From JBFJKD01 sp041600415 (GTDB taxonomy: Bacteria > Pseudomonadota > Gammaproteobacteria > Pseudomonadales > Porticoccaceae), in the NCBI GenBank assembly GCA_041600415.1, contig JBFIKF010000002.1, forward strand, positions 124,001 through 188,000: a DNA stretch of 64,000 nucleotides, given 5' to 3'. Shown one piece after another: positions 23,906-35,294 of the stretch. The translations under genes were made by a program, and so were the position numbers. The first letter of the stretch is position 1. The number at the start of each line of letters is the position of its first letter. The notes under the pieces are model-generated. The model was not told where the DNA came from. It worked only from the letters and a program-made list of their open reading frames with translations, and searched no databases.

Positions 23906-25588
23906 CTACTTGTCGCCACTTTCCATCTGCGCCTTGATTAAATCACCAATCGTCGTCGGCGAAACAGAATCGGCTTCCTGCTTGCGGTGCTCCTTAACGG
24001 CAGCCTTTTCTTCTGCCATATCTTTCGCTTTGATCGACAAATTAATCACGCGGTTCTTGCGATCGGTACCAATTACGCGGGCCTCGATTTCGTCGCCTTC
24101 CTTAAGTACAGTTCGTGCGTCTTCGATTTTGTCACGGGAAATATCCCCTGCTTTAAGCACGCCCTCAACACCATCGGACAAAGTAATTATGGCACTCTTG
24201 GCGTCGACTTCCTTAACAATCCCCTTGACCATGCCACCTTTTTCATACTCCGCCAGGAAATGCGAAAAAGGATCGTCCAGTAATTGTTTGATGCCTAGAG
24301 AAATACGTTCTCTTTCGGTATCAATCGCCAGAATCACGGTCTCCAGTTCGTCGCCTTTCTTGTAGTTGTGTACCGCTTCCTCGCCAGTTTCGTTCCACGA
24401 AATGTCGGAAAGATGCACGAGGCCATCAATGGCGCCATCCAGCCCAAGGAATATACCGAAATCGGTAATCGATTTGATCGTACCGCTGATTTTGTCGCCC
24501 TTGCTGTGGGTTTTGCCAAATTCGTCCCAGGGGTTGGCGTGACATTGCTTAATTCCGAGTGAAATTCTACGCCGTTCTTCATCGATATCCAGAATCATCA
24601 CTTCCACCTCATCACCAACCTGGACAATTTTCGATGGGTGAACATTTTTGTTGGTCCAGTCCATTTCGGAAACGTGAACCAGGCCTTCTACGCCATCTTC
24701 CAGTTCGGCAAAACAGCCGTAATCCGTAAGGTTGGTAACCACCGCTTTAACTTTGGTGTTTTCTGGATAGCGACCTTTAATGTCGACCCAGGGATCTTCA
24801 CCCATTTGTTTCAGACCAAGAGAAACACGGTTGCGCTCCCGGTCAAACTTAAGCACTTTGACATCTATTTCGTCGCCGACATTGACCACTTCACTGGGAT
24901 GTTTCACCCGCTTCCAGGACATATCGGTGATGTGTAACAGGCCGTCAATACCACCCAGGTCCACAAAAGCGCCGTAGTCGGTCAGATTTTTAACGATACC
25001 TTTGAGTGATACGCCTTCGTCGAGAGAACTTAATAGCTCGTCCCGTTCCGCCGTATTAACCGCCTCCATTACTGCCCGACGAGAAACAACAACGTTGTTG
25101 CGCTTCTGATCGAGCTTGATAACTTTGAATTCAAGTGGTTTGTCTTCGAGGTGTGTGGTTTCGCGCATCGGGCGCACATCCACCAACGAGCCCGGCAGAA
25201 AAGCTCGCAGCCCGTTGATATCAACCGTAAACCCGCCTTTAACCTTACCGCTGATTATTCCGGTAACAGTCTTATCGGCCTTCTGTGCTGCCTCCAGATG
25301 AATCCAGGACTCAGCACGTTGCGCCTTCTCACGCGAAAGACGGGTAGCACCGAAACCGTCTTCTACAGTTTCCAGAGCGACCTGCACTTCGTCGCCAATT
25401 TGTAGACTACAATTGCCGTTTTCGTCGTAAAATTCCTGAATGGCGATAACGCCTTCGGATTTAAGACCGGCATGTACGGTAACCCAGTCTTTATCGATAT
25501 CGATAATAACGCCAGTGACAATTGATCCCGGCGCCATTTCTACGGTCTTTAAGCTTTCCTCAAACAGTTCTGCAAAATTCTCGCTCAT
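23906..25588 (-). CDS. rpsA: 30S ribosomal protein S1
   Basis: 560 residues (E. coli 557) with six S1 RNA-binding repeats, each recognisable by a segment like [20 protein letters not shown] or [21 protein letters not shown]. The first two bind the ribosome, the others mRNA. The start ATG has a GAAGG Shine-Dalgarno 9 bases upstream. The 124-base leader to cmk contains a small hairpin and may take part in autogenous control, as known for E. coli rpsA. Confidence 0.98.
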   Translation of the reverse strand: MSENFAELFEESLKTVEMAPGSIVTGVIIDIDKDWVTVHAGLKSEGVIAIQEFYDENGNCSLQIGDEVQVALETVEDGFGATRLSREKAQRAESWIHLEAAQKADKTVTGIISGKVKGGFTVDINGLRAFLPGSLVDVRPMRETTHLEDKPLEFKVIKLDQKRNNVVVSRRAVMEAVNTAERDELLSSLDEGVSLKGIVKNLTDYGAFVDLGGIDGLLHITDMSWKRVKHPSEVVNVGDEIDVKVLKFDRERNRVSLGLKQMGEDPWVDIKGRYPENTKVKAVVTNLTDYGCFAELEDGVEGLVHVSEMDWTNKNVHPSKIVQVGDEVEVMILDIDEERRRISLGIKQCHANPWDEFGKTHSKGDKISGTIKSITDFGIFLGLDGAIDGLVHLSDISWNETGEEAVHNYKKGDELETVILAIDTERERISLGIKQLLDDPFSHFLAEYEKGGMVKGIVKEVDAKSAIITLSDGVEGVLKAGDISRDKIEDARTVLKEGDEIEARVIGTDRKNRVINLSIKAKDMAEEKAAVKEHRKQEADSVSPTTIGDLIKAQMESGDK

Positions 25589-25631
25589 TTAGACTATACC
25601 TTCGAATAAAATTGGATGTTGCCATCCATAT

Positions 25632-25651
25632 CCACAACGTCAGGATTGTGG
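25632..25651 (-). promoter_or_regulatory. Hairpin in the rpsA leader
   Basis: Plus-strand arms CCACAA (25632-25637) and TTGTGG (25646-25651) around an 8-base loop, 44 bases before the rpsA ATG. S1 represses its own mRNA through leader structure in E. coli; whether this hairpin does so is inference. Confidence 0.35.
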
Positions 25652-25712
25652 GTTATTTAAATAAAGATAGATGGCGCAATACTGACGTGACCACCACCTA
25701 TCCAGTTGTTGT

Positions 25713-26399
25713 TTACGTTTTACACCGACGGCGCACTTCCTTCAGGGCCGCCGCAAATACCCGCTCTATGGTGAGCGCAGAACTATCCAGTATTAACGCG
25801 TCGGGTGCAGGCCGTAGGGGCGAGACCTGCCGACCCTCGTCGCGCTCATCCCGCGCCCTTACCTGCTTCACGAGGGCGGCAAGGCTAACATTTTCCCCCT
25901 TATCAATCAACTGGTTATAGCGCCTTTGCGCCCGCACCTCCGGTGTTGCAGTGAGGTAAATTTTAACGTCCGCCTCTGGAAAAACCACGGTTCCCATATC
26001 CCGCCCATCGGCGACTAATCCCGGCACCTGCATAAATGCTCGCTGGCGATTCAACAGGGCTTTTCTGACGGCTGGAATGGCGGCCACCACCGAAGCCGCC
26101 GCGCCCATTTCTTCAGTGCGCACCAATGCGGTAACATCTTCACCTTCTAACAATATTTTAGGCTCGCTGGCACCACTGGCGTCAAAGGAAATATCCATGT
26201 GGGCCGCCAAAACCGCTATGCCCTCCACATTTTCAATCGCTACCTTATGCCAGCGAGCGGCCAGAGCGAGTAAACGATACAACGCGCCACTGTCGAGATA
26301 TTGATAACCTAGCTCTCGGGCCAGCATACGCCCAACAGTGCCTTTCCCGGACCCACTGGGCCCGTCGATAGTGATCACCGGAATCGTTGGTTTAGTCAC
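25713..26399 (-). CDS. cmk: Cytidylate kinase
   Basis: 228 residues from a GTG at 26399 that overlaps the aroA stop as GTGA; the frame runs further up into aroA but without conserved residues. P-loop [16 protein letters not shown], then [38 protein letters not shown] and the lid. It phosphorylates CMP and dCMP. The order aroA-cmk-rpsA-ihfB is the conserved gammaproteobacterial block. Confidence 0.96.
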   Translation of the reverse strand: MTKPTIPVITIDGPSGSGKGTVGRMLARELGYQYLDSGALYRLLALAARWHKVAIENVEGIAVLAAHMDISFDASGASEPKILLEGEDVTALVRTEEMGAAASVVAAIPAVRKALLNRQRAFMQVPGLVADGRDMGTVVFPEADVKIYLTATPEVRAQRRYNQLIDKGENVSLAALVKQVRARDERDEGRQVSPLRPAPDALILDSSALTIERVFAAALKEVRRRCKT

Positions 26400-27715
26400 C
26401 GAAATTCCTCGTCCAGGGTGAACCCCAATTGCCGAGACAGCGCGACGAACCCGGGAAAGGAGGTGGCGACGTTGTTGCAATTGCGGATTACTACCGGGGC
26501 GCTGGAACGTAGCGCAGCAACCGCAAAAGCCATGGCGATACGATGATCCCCGTTACTGTCCACGTCTCCACCGTGTAGCTCGCCACCATGAATGATTATG
26601 CCATCCGGCGTGGTTTGCAGATCCACGCCCAGAGCGGACAAGCCGTCGGCCATAGTCTGAATCCGATCACTTTCCTTGACCCGTAATTCTTCGGCACCGC
26701 TCAGCGCGGTGGTACCGGTAGCGCAGGCGGCGGCGACAAACAACACCGGAAACTCATCAATTGCCAGGGGCACCTGATCCTGCGGAATGGTGACGCCCCG
26801 CAACGGCGCGTGGCGCACACGAATATCTGCCACCGGCTCCCCGCCTGCCAGCTGCTCGTTACTGATATCGATGCGTGCGCCCATCAAACGCAAGATGTTA
26901 ATCACCCCAGTCCGTGTGGGATTTACGCCCACATGTTGCAAAGTAATATCTGAGCCCGGCGCAATGGAAGCTGCCACCATAAAAAATGCTGCCGAGGATA
27001 TATCGGTTGGAATATCCACCGTGGTGGCTGACAGCTTGCCACCACCCGCCAGTGACACTGCCTGACCCTTGCGGAAAACCTTATAGCCAAAGCCAGCCAG
27101 CATCCGTTCCGAGTGATCGCGGGTGGGCGCGGGCTCTACTATCCGCGTCGTACCCGCGGCATACAGTCCGGCCAGTAACAGGCAAGACTTGACCTGAGCG
27201 CTGGCGACGGGCAGCAGGTAATCAATGCCTGTCAAAGTCTGCCCCCCCCTCAGAGTCAGGGGTGGCACTCCGCCCGCTCCAGTTTCAATTTTCGCTCCCA
27301 TCAGGCGCAATGGTTCGGCCACCCGGTTCATCGGTCGCTTGCACAACGACTCATCGCCGGTAAGAGTGACGTCGAAAGCCTGACCCGCCAACAGACCGGC
27401 CAGCAATCGTATAGACGTACCAGAGTTGCCCAGATCGAGAGCTCTCGGCGGCGCTTCAAGTCCCTGTAGCCCGACTCCGTGAACCACTACATGTCCCTGC
27501 GCCGGGCCCTCAATCTTCACACCCATAGCGCGAAACGCCTGCAAGGTCGCGAGACTATCTTCCCCTTCGAGAAAGCCAAATATTTCACTACTGCCCTCGG
27601 CCAATGCGGCCAACATGATCGAGCGATGGGAAATGGACTTGTCCCCGGGTACGCGAGCCCTACCAACCAGAGTGCCACCGCACTGCACGAGATAGTCGAC
27701 AGTTGTGCTGGTCAC
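26396..27715 (-). CDS. aroA: 3-phosphoshikimate 1-carboxyvinyltransferase (EPSP synthase), class II motifs
   Basis: 439 residues, GTG start at 27715. Shikimate pathway enzyme joining PEP and shikimate-3-phosphate. The four short motifs used to define class II enzymes are all present: GDKS (in PGDKSISHR), SAQVK, RDHSE and NPTR, and the PEP-site segment is [10 protein letters not shown] rather than the class [18 protein letters not shown] with the catalytic region is intact. In Pseudomonas tyrA and aroA are fused; here they are separate genes 12 bases apart. Confidence 0.96.
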   Translation of the reverse strand: MTSTTVDYLVQCGGTLVGRARVPGDKSISHRSIMLAALAEGSSEIFGFLEGEDSLATLQAFRAMGVKIEGPAQGHVVVHGVGLQGLEAPPRALDLGNSGTSIRLLAGLLAGQAFDVTLTGDESLCKRPMNRVAEPLRLMGAKIETGAGGVPPLTLRGGQTLTGIDYLLPVASAQVKSCLLLAGLYAAGTTRIVEPAPTRDHSERMLAGFGYKVFRKGQAVSLAGGGKLSATTVDIPTDISSAAFFMVAASIAPGSDITLQHVGVNPTRTGVINILRLMGARIDISNEQLAGGEPVADIRVRHAPLRGVTIPQDQVPLAIDEFPVLFVAAACATGTTALSGAEELRVKESDRIQTMADGLSALGVDLQTTPDGIIIHGGELHGGDVDSNGDHRIAMAFAVAALRSSAPVVIRNCNNVATSFPGFVALSRQLGFTLDEEFR

Positions 27716-27727
27716 AATTTTCTTACA

Positions 27728-28657
27728 CTATTCATTGGGATCTAACTCACTATTATCCGCCGAGGTTCTTTTTGACAGGCCTTGCAACTTATTACGAGCA
27801 TCCCGCGCCCGACTGAACATATTTAACAAATATTCGCTGTCGCTGGTATTGATAGCAGTGCTGAGGCCATTCAGGCGCGCCTGCAATCGCGCCAGCACAT
27901 CCAGCAGCGCACTGCGATTGGCTAGCGCAATATCGTGCCACATGGTCGGATCACTGCCGGCGATGCGGGTAAAATCGCGAAATCCTCCGGCTGCATAACG
28001 AAAAATTTCGCGATTTTCATCCATGACAGAGAGGGTATCCACCAGGGTGTAAGCCAGCATATGCGGTAAATGGCTGGTGGCGGCCAGTATTTCATCGTGC
28101 TCCTCAACGGACATCTCACTGACGATTGCTCCGACCTGTTGCCACAAATTGCGCACGCGCTGTAAATGAGAGGTTTCGGTTTCAGCGTGCGGCGTGAGAA
28201 TGACCTGATGATCGGCAAATAGATCAACCCGCGCCGCAGCCACACCACTTTGTTCCGACCCTGCGATGGGGTGCGCCGGCACCAATTGCGGAGGAATAAA
28301 CCCGTAGGCACGCTGCGCTGCAGATACCACACTACCCTTGACACTCGCCACGTCGGTAATAGTTACGCTCGGCGCCAGGCACTGGGCCAGTTGTTCCAGG
28401 ATTCCCGCCACGCTTAAAGTGGGTACACAAATAACGACTATATCGCCGGCACCCAGATCCTCGGCGGCAATGGTCAAACTTTCTTCAACTCGGTCAACCA
28501 CGCCCAAGGACAACGCCTGTGCCAGAGTAGCGGTACTGCGGGAAACGCCGATGACTTCTCGAAATAAGCCGCGCGCGCGGGCGGCACGGGCAAGACTACC
28601 GCCAATCAATCCAACACCTACTATCAGCAGGCGAGGCAAAGCTGGATGTGAATTCAA
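27728..28657 (-). CDS. tyrA: Prephenate dehydrogenase
   Basis: 309 residues. N-terminal NAD-binding motif VGVGLIGGSLARA (about 14-26) and the C-terminal helical dimerisation domain with HPIAGSEQSGVAAA and LPHMLAYTLVD, typical of monofunctional TyrA. It makes 4-hydroxyphenylpyruvate for tyrosine. The first codon is TTG at 28657 with AAGG 7 bases upstream; an ATG in the same place is out of frame. In Pseudomonas hisC lies between pheA and tyrA; here only 34 bases separate them. Confidence 0.94.
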   Translation of the reverse strand: MNSHPALPRLLIVGVGLIGGSLARAARARGLFREVIGVSRSTATLAQALSLGVVDRVEESLTIAAEDLGAGDIVVICVPTLSVAGILEQLAQCLAPSVTITDVASVKGSVVSAAQRAYGFIPPQLVPAHPIAGSEQSGVAAARVDLFADHQVILTPHAETETSHLQRVRNLWQQVGAIVSEMSVEEHDEILAATSHLPHMLAYTLVDTLSVMDENREIFRYAAGGFRDFTRIAGSDPTMWHDIALANRSALLDVLARLQARLNGLSTAINTSDSEYLLNMFSRARDARNKLQGLSKRTSADNSELDPNE

Positions 28658-28691
28658 ACCATCACCTTAGTTGAGGATACATTGTCAAGCT

Positions 28692-29780
28692 TCAGAGGAC
28701 AGCGCGTGGATAAGAACCTAACCACCTCAGTTCAGCCACCTGGGCACGCACGGCATCGAGGGCCATAGCGACGTTTTCATCGCTGCGATGACCGGCAAAG
28801 TCGATAAAAAACACGTAGTTCCATTTGCCCGCTCGAGATGGTCTGGTTTCGACCCGGGTCAAATCCACAGCACAGGTCCGAAACGGTTCCAGCAAAGCAT
28901 GCAACGCGCCGGGTTCGTTGCGCACGGACACCATAATGGAGGATTTATCGTCGCCACTCGGAGGGACTTCGTCCTTGCCAATGACCAAAAAGCGTGTCGA
29001 ATTATCCGGGTAATCCTCAATTCTTTCCCGTAACTTCCTCAGGCCGTAAAGTTGCACTGCCATATCTCCGGCGATGGCCGCGGAATTCCATTCCCCCGCC
29101 ACTCGGCGCGCGGCCTCCGCATTGCTGCTAACCGGAACTCGTTCAATATTCGGGTAATTAGCGTCCAGCCATTTGCGGCACTGGGCCAACGACTGGGAAT
29201 GGGAGTACACCCGTGTAATATGCTCTGCGCGAGTATTTGCGCCGATCAAAAAATGATGGTGTATACGCAACTCCACTTCACCACATATTTTCAAAGAAGA
29301 ATCGAGAAAACTGTCGAGCGTATGATTGATGACACCCTCGGTAGAGTTTTCAATGGGTACGACCCCATAATTAGCCGCCCCAGCGGCGACTTCGCGAAAA
29401 ACTTCATCAATCGCTGACAATGGCGCGCTGATCGCCGAATGCCCGAAGTGTTTTAACGCCGCTTCCTGAGTGAAAGTGCCCTCGGGCCCCAAAAAGGCTA
29501 CCCTGACCGGTTTCTCGAGGGCGAGACAGGCCGACATAATTTCTCGGAACAGACGCGCCATCTCCTCGGAATCGAGCGGACCTTGATTTTGCGCCATCAC
29601 CTTGCGTAATACTTGCGCCTCGCGTTCAGGGCGATAGTACGACTCCTCGCCATTTTGTATTTTTACCGCCGCCACCGCCTGCGCGCAGCGGGCGCGATCA
29701 TTGATCAACGCCAATAATTGTGCGTCTATCTCGTCGATTTGCGCACGCAACGCTGCAAGTTTTTCCCCGCCTTTACTCAT
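28692..29780 (-). CDS. pheA: Bifunctional chorismate mutase / prephenate dehydratase (P-protein)
   Basis: 362 residues from the ATG at 29780, 7 bases after gyrA; the frame continues into gyrA but the conserved protein starts here. Residues 1-90 are the AroQ chorismate mutase (LAALRAQIDEIDAQLLALI, then YYRPEREAQVL), 92-275 the prephenate dehydratase (AFLGPEGTFTQEAALKHFG, IENSTEGVINHTLD, TRFLVIG), and the end is an ACT domain with the Phe-binding GALHALL and ETRP motifs, so feedback inhibition by phenylalanine is expected. serC, found between gyrA and pheA in Pseudomonas, is not here. Confidence 0.97.
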   Translation of the reverse strand: MSKGGEKLAALRAQIDEIDAQLLALINDRARCAQAVAAVKIQNGEESYYRPEREAQVLRKVMAQNQGPLDSEEMARLFREIMSACLALEKPVRVAFLGPEGTFTQEAALKHFGHSAISAPLSAIDEVFREVAAGAANYGVVPIENSTEGVINHTLDSFLDSSLKICGEVELRIHHHFLIGANTRAEHITRVYSHSQSLAQCRKWLDANYPNIERVPVSSNAEAARRVAGEWNSAAIAGDMAVQLYGLRKLRERIEDYPDNSTRFLVIGKDEVPPSGDDKSSIMVSVRNEPGALHALLEPFRTCAVDLTRVETRPSRAGKWNYVFFIDFAGHRSDENVAMALDAVRAQVAELRWLGSYPRAVL

Positions 29781-29787
29781 ACCCGGG

Positions 29788-32349
29788 TCAACCCTCTTCG
29801 TTTTTTTCGCCATTGCCCTGGTCGTCCTGGATACGTGCGACACCCACCAGCGTCTCTTCTTCCTTCAGCCTGATCACTCGCACGCCCTGGGTGCTACGTC
29901 CAAGCGTCGAGATCTCCTGCACCCGGGTTCTAACCAGCGTACCCTGATCCGAGATCAACATTATTTCGTCGCTACTGGACACCTGAACCGCTGCCACCAG
30001 TTCACCGTTGCGTGCTGACGTACGCATTGCAATCACCCCCTGCCCACCGCGATTATAGACAGGAAATTCGAGCAATTCGGTTCTTTTACCGTAGCCCTTG
30101 GCGGTCACCGTCAATATCGCACTGTCGGCATCTTCGGGTATGATCAGGGAAATCATCTCCTCACCGGCAGGTACTTTAATACCGCGCACTCCCTTGGCAG
30201 AGCGACCCATCGGACGCACCGCGTCCTCATTGAAGCGGGTTACCTTGCCGTTGCTACAAAACAGCATCACCTGGCGCTCTCCGTCGGTCAACGCCGTACC
30301 AACCAGACGGTCACCTTCCTGTAGATCCAGCGCCCGCAGACCAACAGAACGGGGCTTGGCAAACGCGCTCAACTGGGTCTTTTTAACCGTGCCGTTGGCG
30401 GTAGCCATAAACACGTATTGATCATCTCGATATTCTTTGACCGGCAAGATCGCGGTGATTCTCTCCCCCTCGCTCAGCGGCAGCAGATTTACCATCGGCC
30501 GTCCACGCGCATTGCGACTGGCGACCGGGATCTGATACACCTTCAACCAGTACACTTTACCTGCATCACTGAAGCACAAAATGGTCGTGTGAGTATTTGC
30601 AATCAGTAAATGTTCGACAAAATCTTCATCTTTAACGGCGGTCGCGCTCTTGCCCATGCCGCCGCGACGCTGAGCCTGGTAGTCGCTAAGTGGTTGAGTT
30701 TTGGCATAACCGCCGTGGGAAACAGTTACCACACGATCCTCTTCGGGAATCAGGTCCGCCGTGGTCAAATCGTCGAGGGATTCAATAATTTCTGTGCGGC
30801 GCTCGTCCCCAAATTCATCATTAATTTCCACCAACTCTTTCCGAATCACTTCCATCAGGCGTTCCGGGTTACCGAGGATGGCGAGGTAATCGCTGATTTC
30901 GGTGAGTTTCTGCTCGTACTCGCTCAGTAGTTTTTCGTGCTCCATGCCGGTCAGACGGTGCAGGCGCAACTCCAGAATAGCCTGGCTCTGTGCTTCCGAC
31001 AAACGGTATTGCCCATCCTGCAAGCCACATCCCGCCTCAAGATCCTCTGGTCGGCTGACATCACTGCCGGCTCGTTCCAGAAAGGTCATAACTTCGCTCG
31101 GATTCCAAAGCTCACCACGCAAACTGTCCCGCGCCTCGCTCGGGCTCGCGGACGCTTTAATCAATTCAATCACGCGATCGATATTAGCGATGGCGACTGC
31201 CAGGCCCTCGAGAATATGACCGCGCTCCCGGGCTTTACGCAATAAAAACAGTGTGCGGCGTGTTACCACTTCGCGACGATGAGCGATAAAAGCCTCAAGT
31301 ATTTCCTTAAGATTAAGGGTCCGCGGCTGGCCATCCACCAGTGCAACCGCATTAATGCCGTAAACATTCTGCAACTGGGTCTGCGCGTACAGATTGTTAA
31401 GTAAAACTTCGCCCATCTCGCCGCGTTTCAGTTCAATGACGATGCGCAGGCCGTCTTTGTCCGACTCATCGCGCAATTCCGAAATCCCTTCAATTTTCTT
31501 TTCCTTGACCAGCTCCGCGATGCGTTCTATCACCCGCGCTTTATTCAACTGATAAGGTATCTCGGTAATAATAATTGTTTCGCGACCGGTTTTTTCATCC
31601 GTCTCAATGGCGGCGCGGGCGCGGATAAGTATCCGGCCCCGCCCAGTGCGGTACGCCTGCACGATGCCTGCGCGACCGTTAATTATTGCTGCCGTCGGAA
31701 AATCCGGACCGGGAATATGCTCCATCAACCCGTCAATATCGATATCCGGATTTTCGATAAGCGCCAAACATCCGCTGATCACCTCCCGTAAATTATGGGG
31801 TGGCATATTAGTTGCCATACCCACCGCAATGCCCGACGAACCATTGATTAACAGATTGGGTATGCGCGCCGGCAACACGGCGGGGATTAGCTCGTTGCCG
31901 TCGTAATTGGGCACAAAATCAACCGTTCCCTTGTCCAGGTCGGCAAGTAGCGCGTGTGCGATCTTCGCCATGCGGATTTCGGTGTAGCGCATCGCCGCAG
32001 CGGAGTCTCCGTCGATCGAACCAAAATTGCCCTGCCCATCCACCAGCATGTAACGCAGCGAGAAGGATTGCGCCATACGTACGATTGTGTCGTACACCGC
32101 CGAATCGCCGTGGGGATGGTATTTACCGATGACGTCGCCCACCACGCGGGCAGATTTTTTGTAGGTTTTATTCCAGTCGTTGTTGAGCTCGCTCATGGCA
32201 AACAGCACCCGGCGATGCACAGGCTTTAGCCCGTCCCGTACGTCGGGTAGCGCCCGGCCGACGATCACGCTCATGGCGTAATCAAGGTAGGATTGCCTGA
32301 GTTCATCCTCAATATTGACTGGTACGATTTCTTTCGCTAATTCACCCAT
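29788..32349 (-). CDS. gyrA: DNA gyrase subunit A
   Basis: 853 residues. The breakage-reunion domain keeps E. coli numbering: S83 and D87 of the quinolone region are wild-type ([12 protein letters not shown]) and the catalytic Tyr is Y122 (AAMRYTEIR). The C-terminal beta-pinwheel wraps DNA; its GyrA-box reads QRRGGMG (560-566), with Met565 where the consensus QRRGGKG has Lys. The C-terminal tail is short and ends in an acidic GEKNEEG. It introduces negative supercoils with GyrB. It is divergent from mtaD with a 196-base spacer. Confidence 0.98.
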   Translation of the reverse strand: MGELAKEIVPVNIEDELRQSYLDYAMSVIVGRALPDVRDGLKPVHRRVLFAMSELNNDWNKTYKKSARVVGDVIGKYHPHGDSAVYDTIVRMAQSFSLRYMLVDGQGNFGSIDGDSAAAMRYTEIRMAKIAHALLADLDKGTVDFVPNYDGNELIPAVLPARIPNLLINGSSGIAVGMATNMPPHNLREVISGCLALIENPDIDIDGLMEHIPGPDFPTAAIINGRAGIVQAYRTGRGRILIRARAAIETDEKTGRETIIITEIPYQLNKARVIERIAELVKEKKIEGISELRDESDKDGLRIVIELKRGEMGEVLLNNLYAQTQLQNVYGINAVALVDGQPRTLNLKEILEAFIAHRREVVTRRTLFLLRKARERGHILEGLAVAIANIDRVIELIKASASPSEARDSLRGELWNPSEVMTFLERAGSDVSRPEDLEAGCGLQDGQYRLSEAQSQAILELRLHRLTGMEHEKLLSEYEQKLTEISDYLAILGNPERLMEVIRKELVEINDEFGDERRTEIIESLDDLTTADLIPEEDRVVTVSHGGYAKTQPLSDYQAQRRGGMGKSATAVKDEDFVEHLLIANTHTTILCFSDAGKVYWLKVYQIPVASRNARGRPMVNLLPLSEGERITAILPVKEYRDDQYVFMATANGTVKKTQLSAFAKPRSVGLRALDLQEGDRLVGTALTDGERQVMLFCSNGKVTRFNEDAVRPMGRSAKGVRGIKVPAGEEMISLIIPEDADSAILTVTAKGYGKRTELLEFPVYNRGGQGVIAMRTSARNGELVAAVQVSSSDEIMLISDQGTLVRTRVQEISTLGRSTQGVRVIRLKEEETLVGVARIQDDQGNGEKNEEG

Positions 32350-32545
32350 ACTGCAGTGCTATCCCCGGATTTCTGGTTGGCGGCGGGTTCCGTTCGCAAG
32401 CCCTTCAGGGCTGCGAACGTAGGCCACCTTAGAGGTGATTTAAAGCGGCACATTGTAGCACAGCTAGGAGAGCAAACACGCTGTGCTACCCCCACCGAAA
32501 AACAGTCTGCAAATCCGCTATACTGCCGCTCTGCAAGGAGTGTAC

Positions 32546-33892
32546 ATGCCAAAAAAAACCGTTGACTTAATTATATCGGCAAGCTGGATTGTGCCGATTA
32601 TTCCCGCCGACACCCTGTTCCCTGATTGCAGCGTTGTCATAGCCGACGGCACTATTCTGGCAGTGTTACCAACCACCGAAGCGCTGCGCGTTTATTCCAC
32701 CAGCAAACATGTTCAACTACACGACAGCGTCCTTATGCCGGGACTGGTCAACGCCCATGGTCACGCAGCCATGGCACTATTGCGCGGCCTGGCCGATGAT
32801 CTGCCGCTAACCGAGTGGCTAAACGAACATATCTGGCCTGCCGAACAACGTTGGGTGAGTGCAGAGTTTGTGCGCGACGGTACTGAACTCGCCATGGCCG
32901 AGATGTTGCGCAGCGGCACCACCTGCTTCGCGGATATGTATTTTTTCCCGGATGAAATAGCCGCGGCGGCAAATCGGGCGGGAATGCGCAGCCAAATTGC
33001 CTTTCCGGTGCTCGACTTCCCCTCCGCCTGGGCACGTAGCGCAGAGGAGTATATCCACAATGGTCTGGCGGTCCGCGATGACTATCGCGACAGCAGGCTA
33101 ACCAGCATCATCTTTGGTCCCCACGCGCCCTATACACTCGACGACCGAGCGCTGCAAAAAATTGCATTACTGGCGGGCGAGCTGGACGCGCCGATTCATA
33201 TTCACCTCCACGAAACACAGGACGAAGTCACAAATTCAATTGCGCAATTCGGAATACGACCCATTGACCGCCTGCGTAAACTGGGCTTGATGACCCCCCA
33301 AACCCAGTGTGTGCACATGACCCAGGTAGCCGATAGCGACGTGCGACACCTGCAGGAAACCGGCGCCAGCGTCATTCATTGCCCGCAGTCGAACCTCAAA
33401 CTCGCCAGCGGATACTGTCCCGTGCAGCGACTGATCAACGACAACATTGCGGTCGCCATCGGTACCGACAGTGCCGCCAGCAACAACAGCCTTAACCTGT
33501 TTCAGGAGTTGCGCAGCGCTGGGCTTATGGCCAAGGGAGCCGGCAACGATCCAACCGCCCTTAATGTTCATCAGATACTACGCATGGCAACCATCGGCGG
33601 TGCTCGTGTACTGGGGATGGAAAAGGATATTGGCAGTATTGAAATCGGAAAAAAAGCCGATCTGATCGCCATAGATATGGCCACAATTGAGGCGACTCCT
33701 GTGTACAATCCGCTCTCACAACTAGTTTATACAGACTCTGGGCGGCGCGTTAGTCACGCCTGGGTGGACGGCGTATTGCTACTTGAACAGCGACGCCTTA
33801 CAACCCTTGACGAAAGCGATATTTTGGCCCGCGCCAGGCACTGGCAACGGCGCATTAGCGGAACCCCCCGCACAACCGGATCAGCGTTATGA
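32546..33892 (+). CDS. mtaD: 5-methylthioadenosine/S-adenosylhomocysteine deaminase (TRZ/ATZ amidohydrolase)
   Basis: 448 residues from the ATG at 32546, which has AAGGAG 6 bases upstream; a longer frame starts earlier without support. Metal ligands of the amidohydrolase fold are visible: NAHGH at 69-73, the His in IHLHET, a later His and the Asp in [10 protein letters not shown]. In Pseudomonas the orthologue beside ubiG deaminates methylthioadenosine to methylthioinosine. It overlaps ubiG as ATGA, so the mtaD-ubiG-mupP-yciK set is likely an operon. Confidence 0.85.
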   Translation: MPKKTVDLIISASWIVPIIPADTLFPDCSVVIADGTILAVLPTTEALRVYSTSKHVQLHDSVLMPGLVNAHGHAAMALLRGLADDLPLTEWLNEHIWPAEQRWVSAEFVRDGTELAMAEMLRSGTTCFADMYFFPDEIAAAANRAGMRSQIAFPVLDFPSAWARSAEEYIHNGLAVRDDYRDSRLTSIIFGPHAPYTLDDRALQKIALLAGELDAPIHIHLHETQDEVTNSIAQFGIRPIDRLRKLGLMTPQTQCVHMTQVADSDVRHLQETGASVIHCPQSNLKLASGYCPVQRLINDNIAVAIGTDSAASNNSLNLFQELRSAGLMAKGAGNDPTALNVHQILRMATIGGARVLGMEKDIGSIEIGKKADLIAIDMATIEATPVYNPLSQLVYTDSGRRVSHAWVDGVLLLEQRRLTTLDESDILARARHWQRRISGTPRTTGSAL

Positions 33893-34596
33893 ACGAAGCC
33901 AACGTCGACAATCGGGAAATTGCCAAATTCGAAGCGCTGGCGGCGCGCTGGTGGGATACGCAAAGTGAATTCAAACCGCTTCACGCCATCAACCCGTTAC
34001 GCTGTAACTGGATCGACCGTCATTCCCCCGTGGCCCAGCAACGGGTACTGGACGTGGGCTGCGGCGGCGGCATTCTGTGCGAAGCCCTTGCGCAACGGGG
34101 CGCCAGTGTTACCGGTATTGACATGGGCGCAGCGCCATTGGCCGTGGCGCGTTTGCACAGCCTGGAGAGTGGTGTTCACGTCGACTATCGCCAGGCTACG
34201 GCAGAAGCTATGGCGGAAGAACATGCAGGCGAGTTTGATATCGTCACCTGCCTGGAGATGCTGGAGCACGTGCCGCGACCGTCGCTGGTTATACAGGCCT
34301 GCGCGAAACTGGTTAAACCCGGCGGACATCTGTATTTCTCCACCATCAACCGCAACCCCAAATCCTATCTGTTTGCCATTATCGGGGCCGAGTATGTACT
34401 GGGCCTGTTGCCCAAAGGCACCCACGATTACGCGCGCTTTATCCGCCCGGCAGAATTGGTTACCGATATGCGAGCAGCCGAACTCGAACTGCAACGCATG
34501 ACCGGCCTGCTCTACAACCCCCTGACTCAGCACTATCGACTTGACGAGCGGGACGTTAGCGTCAATTACATGGTGCACGCACGTCGGCCTGATTGA
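33889..34596 (+). CDS. ubiG: Ubiquinone biosynthesis O-methyltransferase UbiG
   Basis: 235 residues. SAM-binding motif [27 protein letters not shown], the [16 protein letters not shown] segment, and the UbiG-specific N-terminus ([29 protein letters not shown]). It performs both O-methylations in ubiquinone synthesis, at the Ubi complex. ATGA overlap with mtaD and 2 bases to mupP indicate coupling. Confidence 0.97.
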   Translation: MNEANVDNREIAKFEALAARWWDTQSEFKPLHAINPLRCNWIDRHSPVAQQRVLDVGCGGGILCEALAQRGASVTGIDMGAAPLAVARLHSLESGVHVDYRQATAEAMAEEHAGEFDIVTCLEMLEHVPRPSLVIQACAKLVKPGGHLYFSTINRNPKSYLFAIIGAEYVLGLLPKGTHDYARFIRPAELVTDMRAAELELQRMTGLLYNPLTQHYRLDERDVSVNYMVHARRPD

Positions 34597-34598
34597 AT

Positions 34599-35261
34599 AT
34601 GCCCATTAGCAATTATCAGGCGGTATTGTTTGACCTCGACGGTACGTTGCTCGATACCGCGCCGGATTTTTCCACGGCACTGAATAAACTCCTCGTCAGT
34701 AGATCCCGCGCGGCCCTGCCCGATGCCAGAATACGCGCATTAGTGAGCGATGGCGCGGCCGCATTGCTTGCCGACGCTTTTGAGTGTGCCCCGGATAGTC
34801 CCGAATTCGCACAGTTGCGCGTTGAATTTCTACAGCTTTACCACCAGCATTTATCACAACAAACACGCCCCTACCCCAGTCTGGCAAAAGTATTGACCCG
34901 TCTCGGCAGCCTGGGTATTCCCTGGGGAATCGTGACCAACAAACCCGTACTCTATACCAGCGCCATTCTTCGCGACCTGGCACTGGCGCCACCACCTGCG
35001 GTAGTGATTTGCCCCGAGCACGTCGTCAACGCCAAGCCGCACCCGGAACCGATCATGCTCGCCTGTGAGCAACTCGGCGTTGCGCCAACGGCAACCATCT
35101 ACATCGGCGATCATCGCCGGGATATCGAGTCGGGCCTCAGCGCCGGAGCAACCACCATTGCCGCTGCCTACGGGTATATTGGCACCGACGACGATCCCGC
35201 CAACTGGGGCGCCCATTACCTGATACACAGACCCCAGCAACTCGCAGCATTACTTTTTTAG
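34599..35261 (+). CDS. mupP: HAD phosphatase, probable N-acetylmuramic acid 6-phosphate phosphatase MupP
   Basis: 220 residues from the ATG at 34599. HAD motif I FDLDGTLLDTAPDF with both Asp, motif II in GIVTNKP, motif III Lys in NAKPHPEP and motif IV in YIGDHRRDIESG. Sequence alone cannot separate phosphoglycolate phosphatase (Gph) from MupP, but in Pseudomonas the HAD gene directly between ubiG and yciK is MupP of the peptidoglycan recycling path that bypasses MurA and gives fosfomycin tolerance. That context is the reason for the call. Confidence 0.75.
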   Translation: MPISNYQAVLFDLDGTLLDTAPDFSTALNKLLVSRSRAALPDARIRALVSDGAAALLADAFECAPDSPEFAQLRVEFLQLYHQHLSQQTRPYPSLAKVLTRLGSLGIPWGIVTNKPVLYTSAILRDLALAPPPAVVICPEHVVNAKPHPEPIMLACEQLGVAPTATIYIGDHRRDIESGLSAGATTIAAAYGYIGTDDDPANWGAHYLIHRPQQLAALLF

Positions 35262-35294
35262 CCTGCCCGGCCAGGTACCAAACAGGACTCCGCG

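Noticed and set aside
23492..23941. 149-codon plus-strand frame across ihfB
   Set aside because: Crosses the ihfB gene and its terminator on the opposite strand, with no homology and no ribosome-binding site.
32350..32545. Promoter for mtaD at TATACT (32519)
   Set aside because: A good -10-like hexamer, but no acceptable -35 at 16-18 bases upstream, so not listed.
33997..34578. 193-codon antisense frame over ubiG (and a similar plus-strand frame)
   Set aside because: Lies wholly within the intact ubiG gene; shadow of its codon use.
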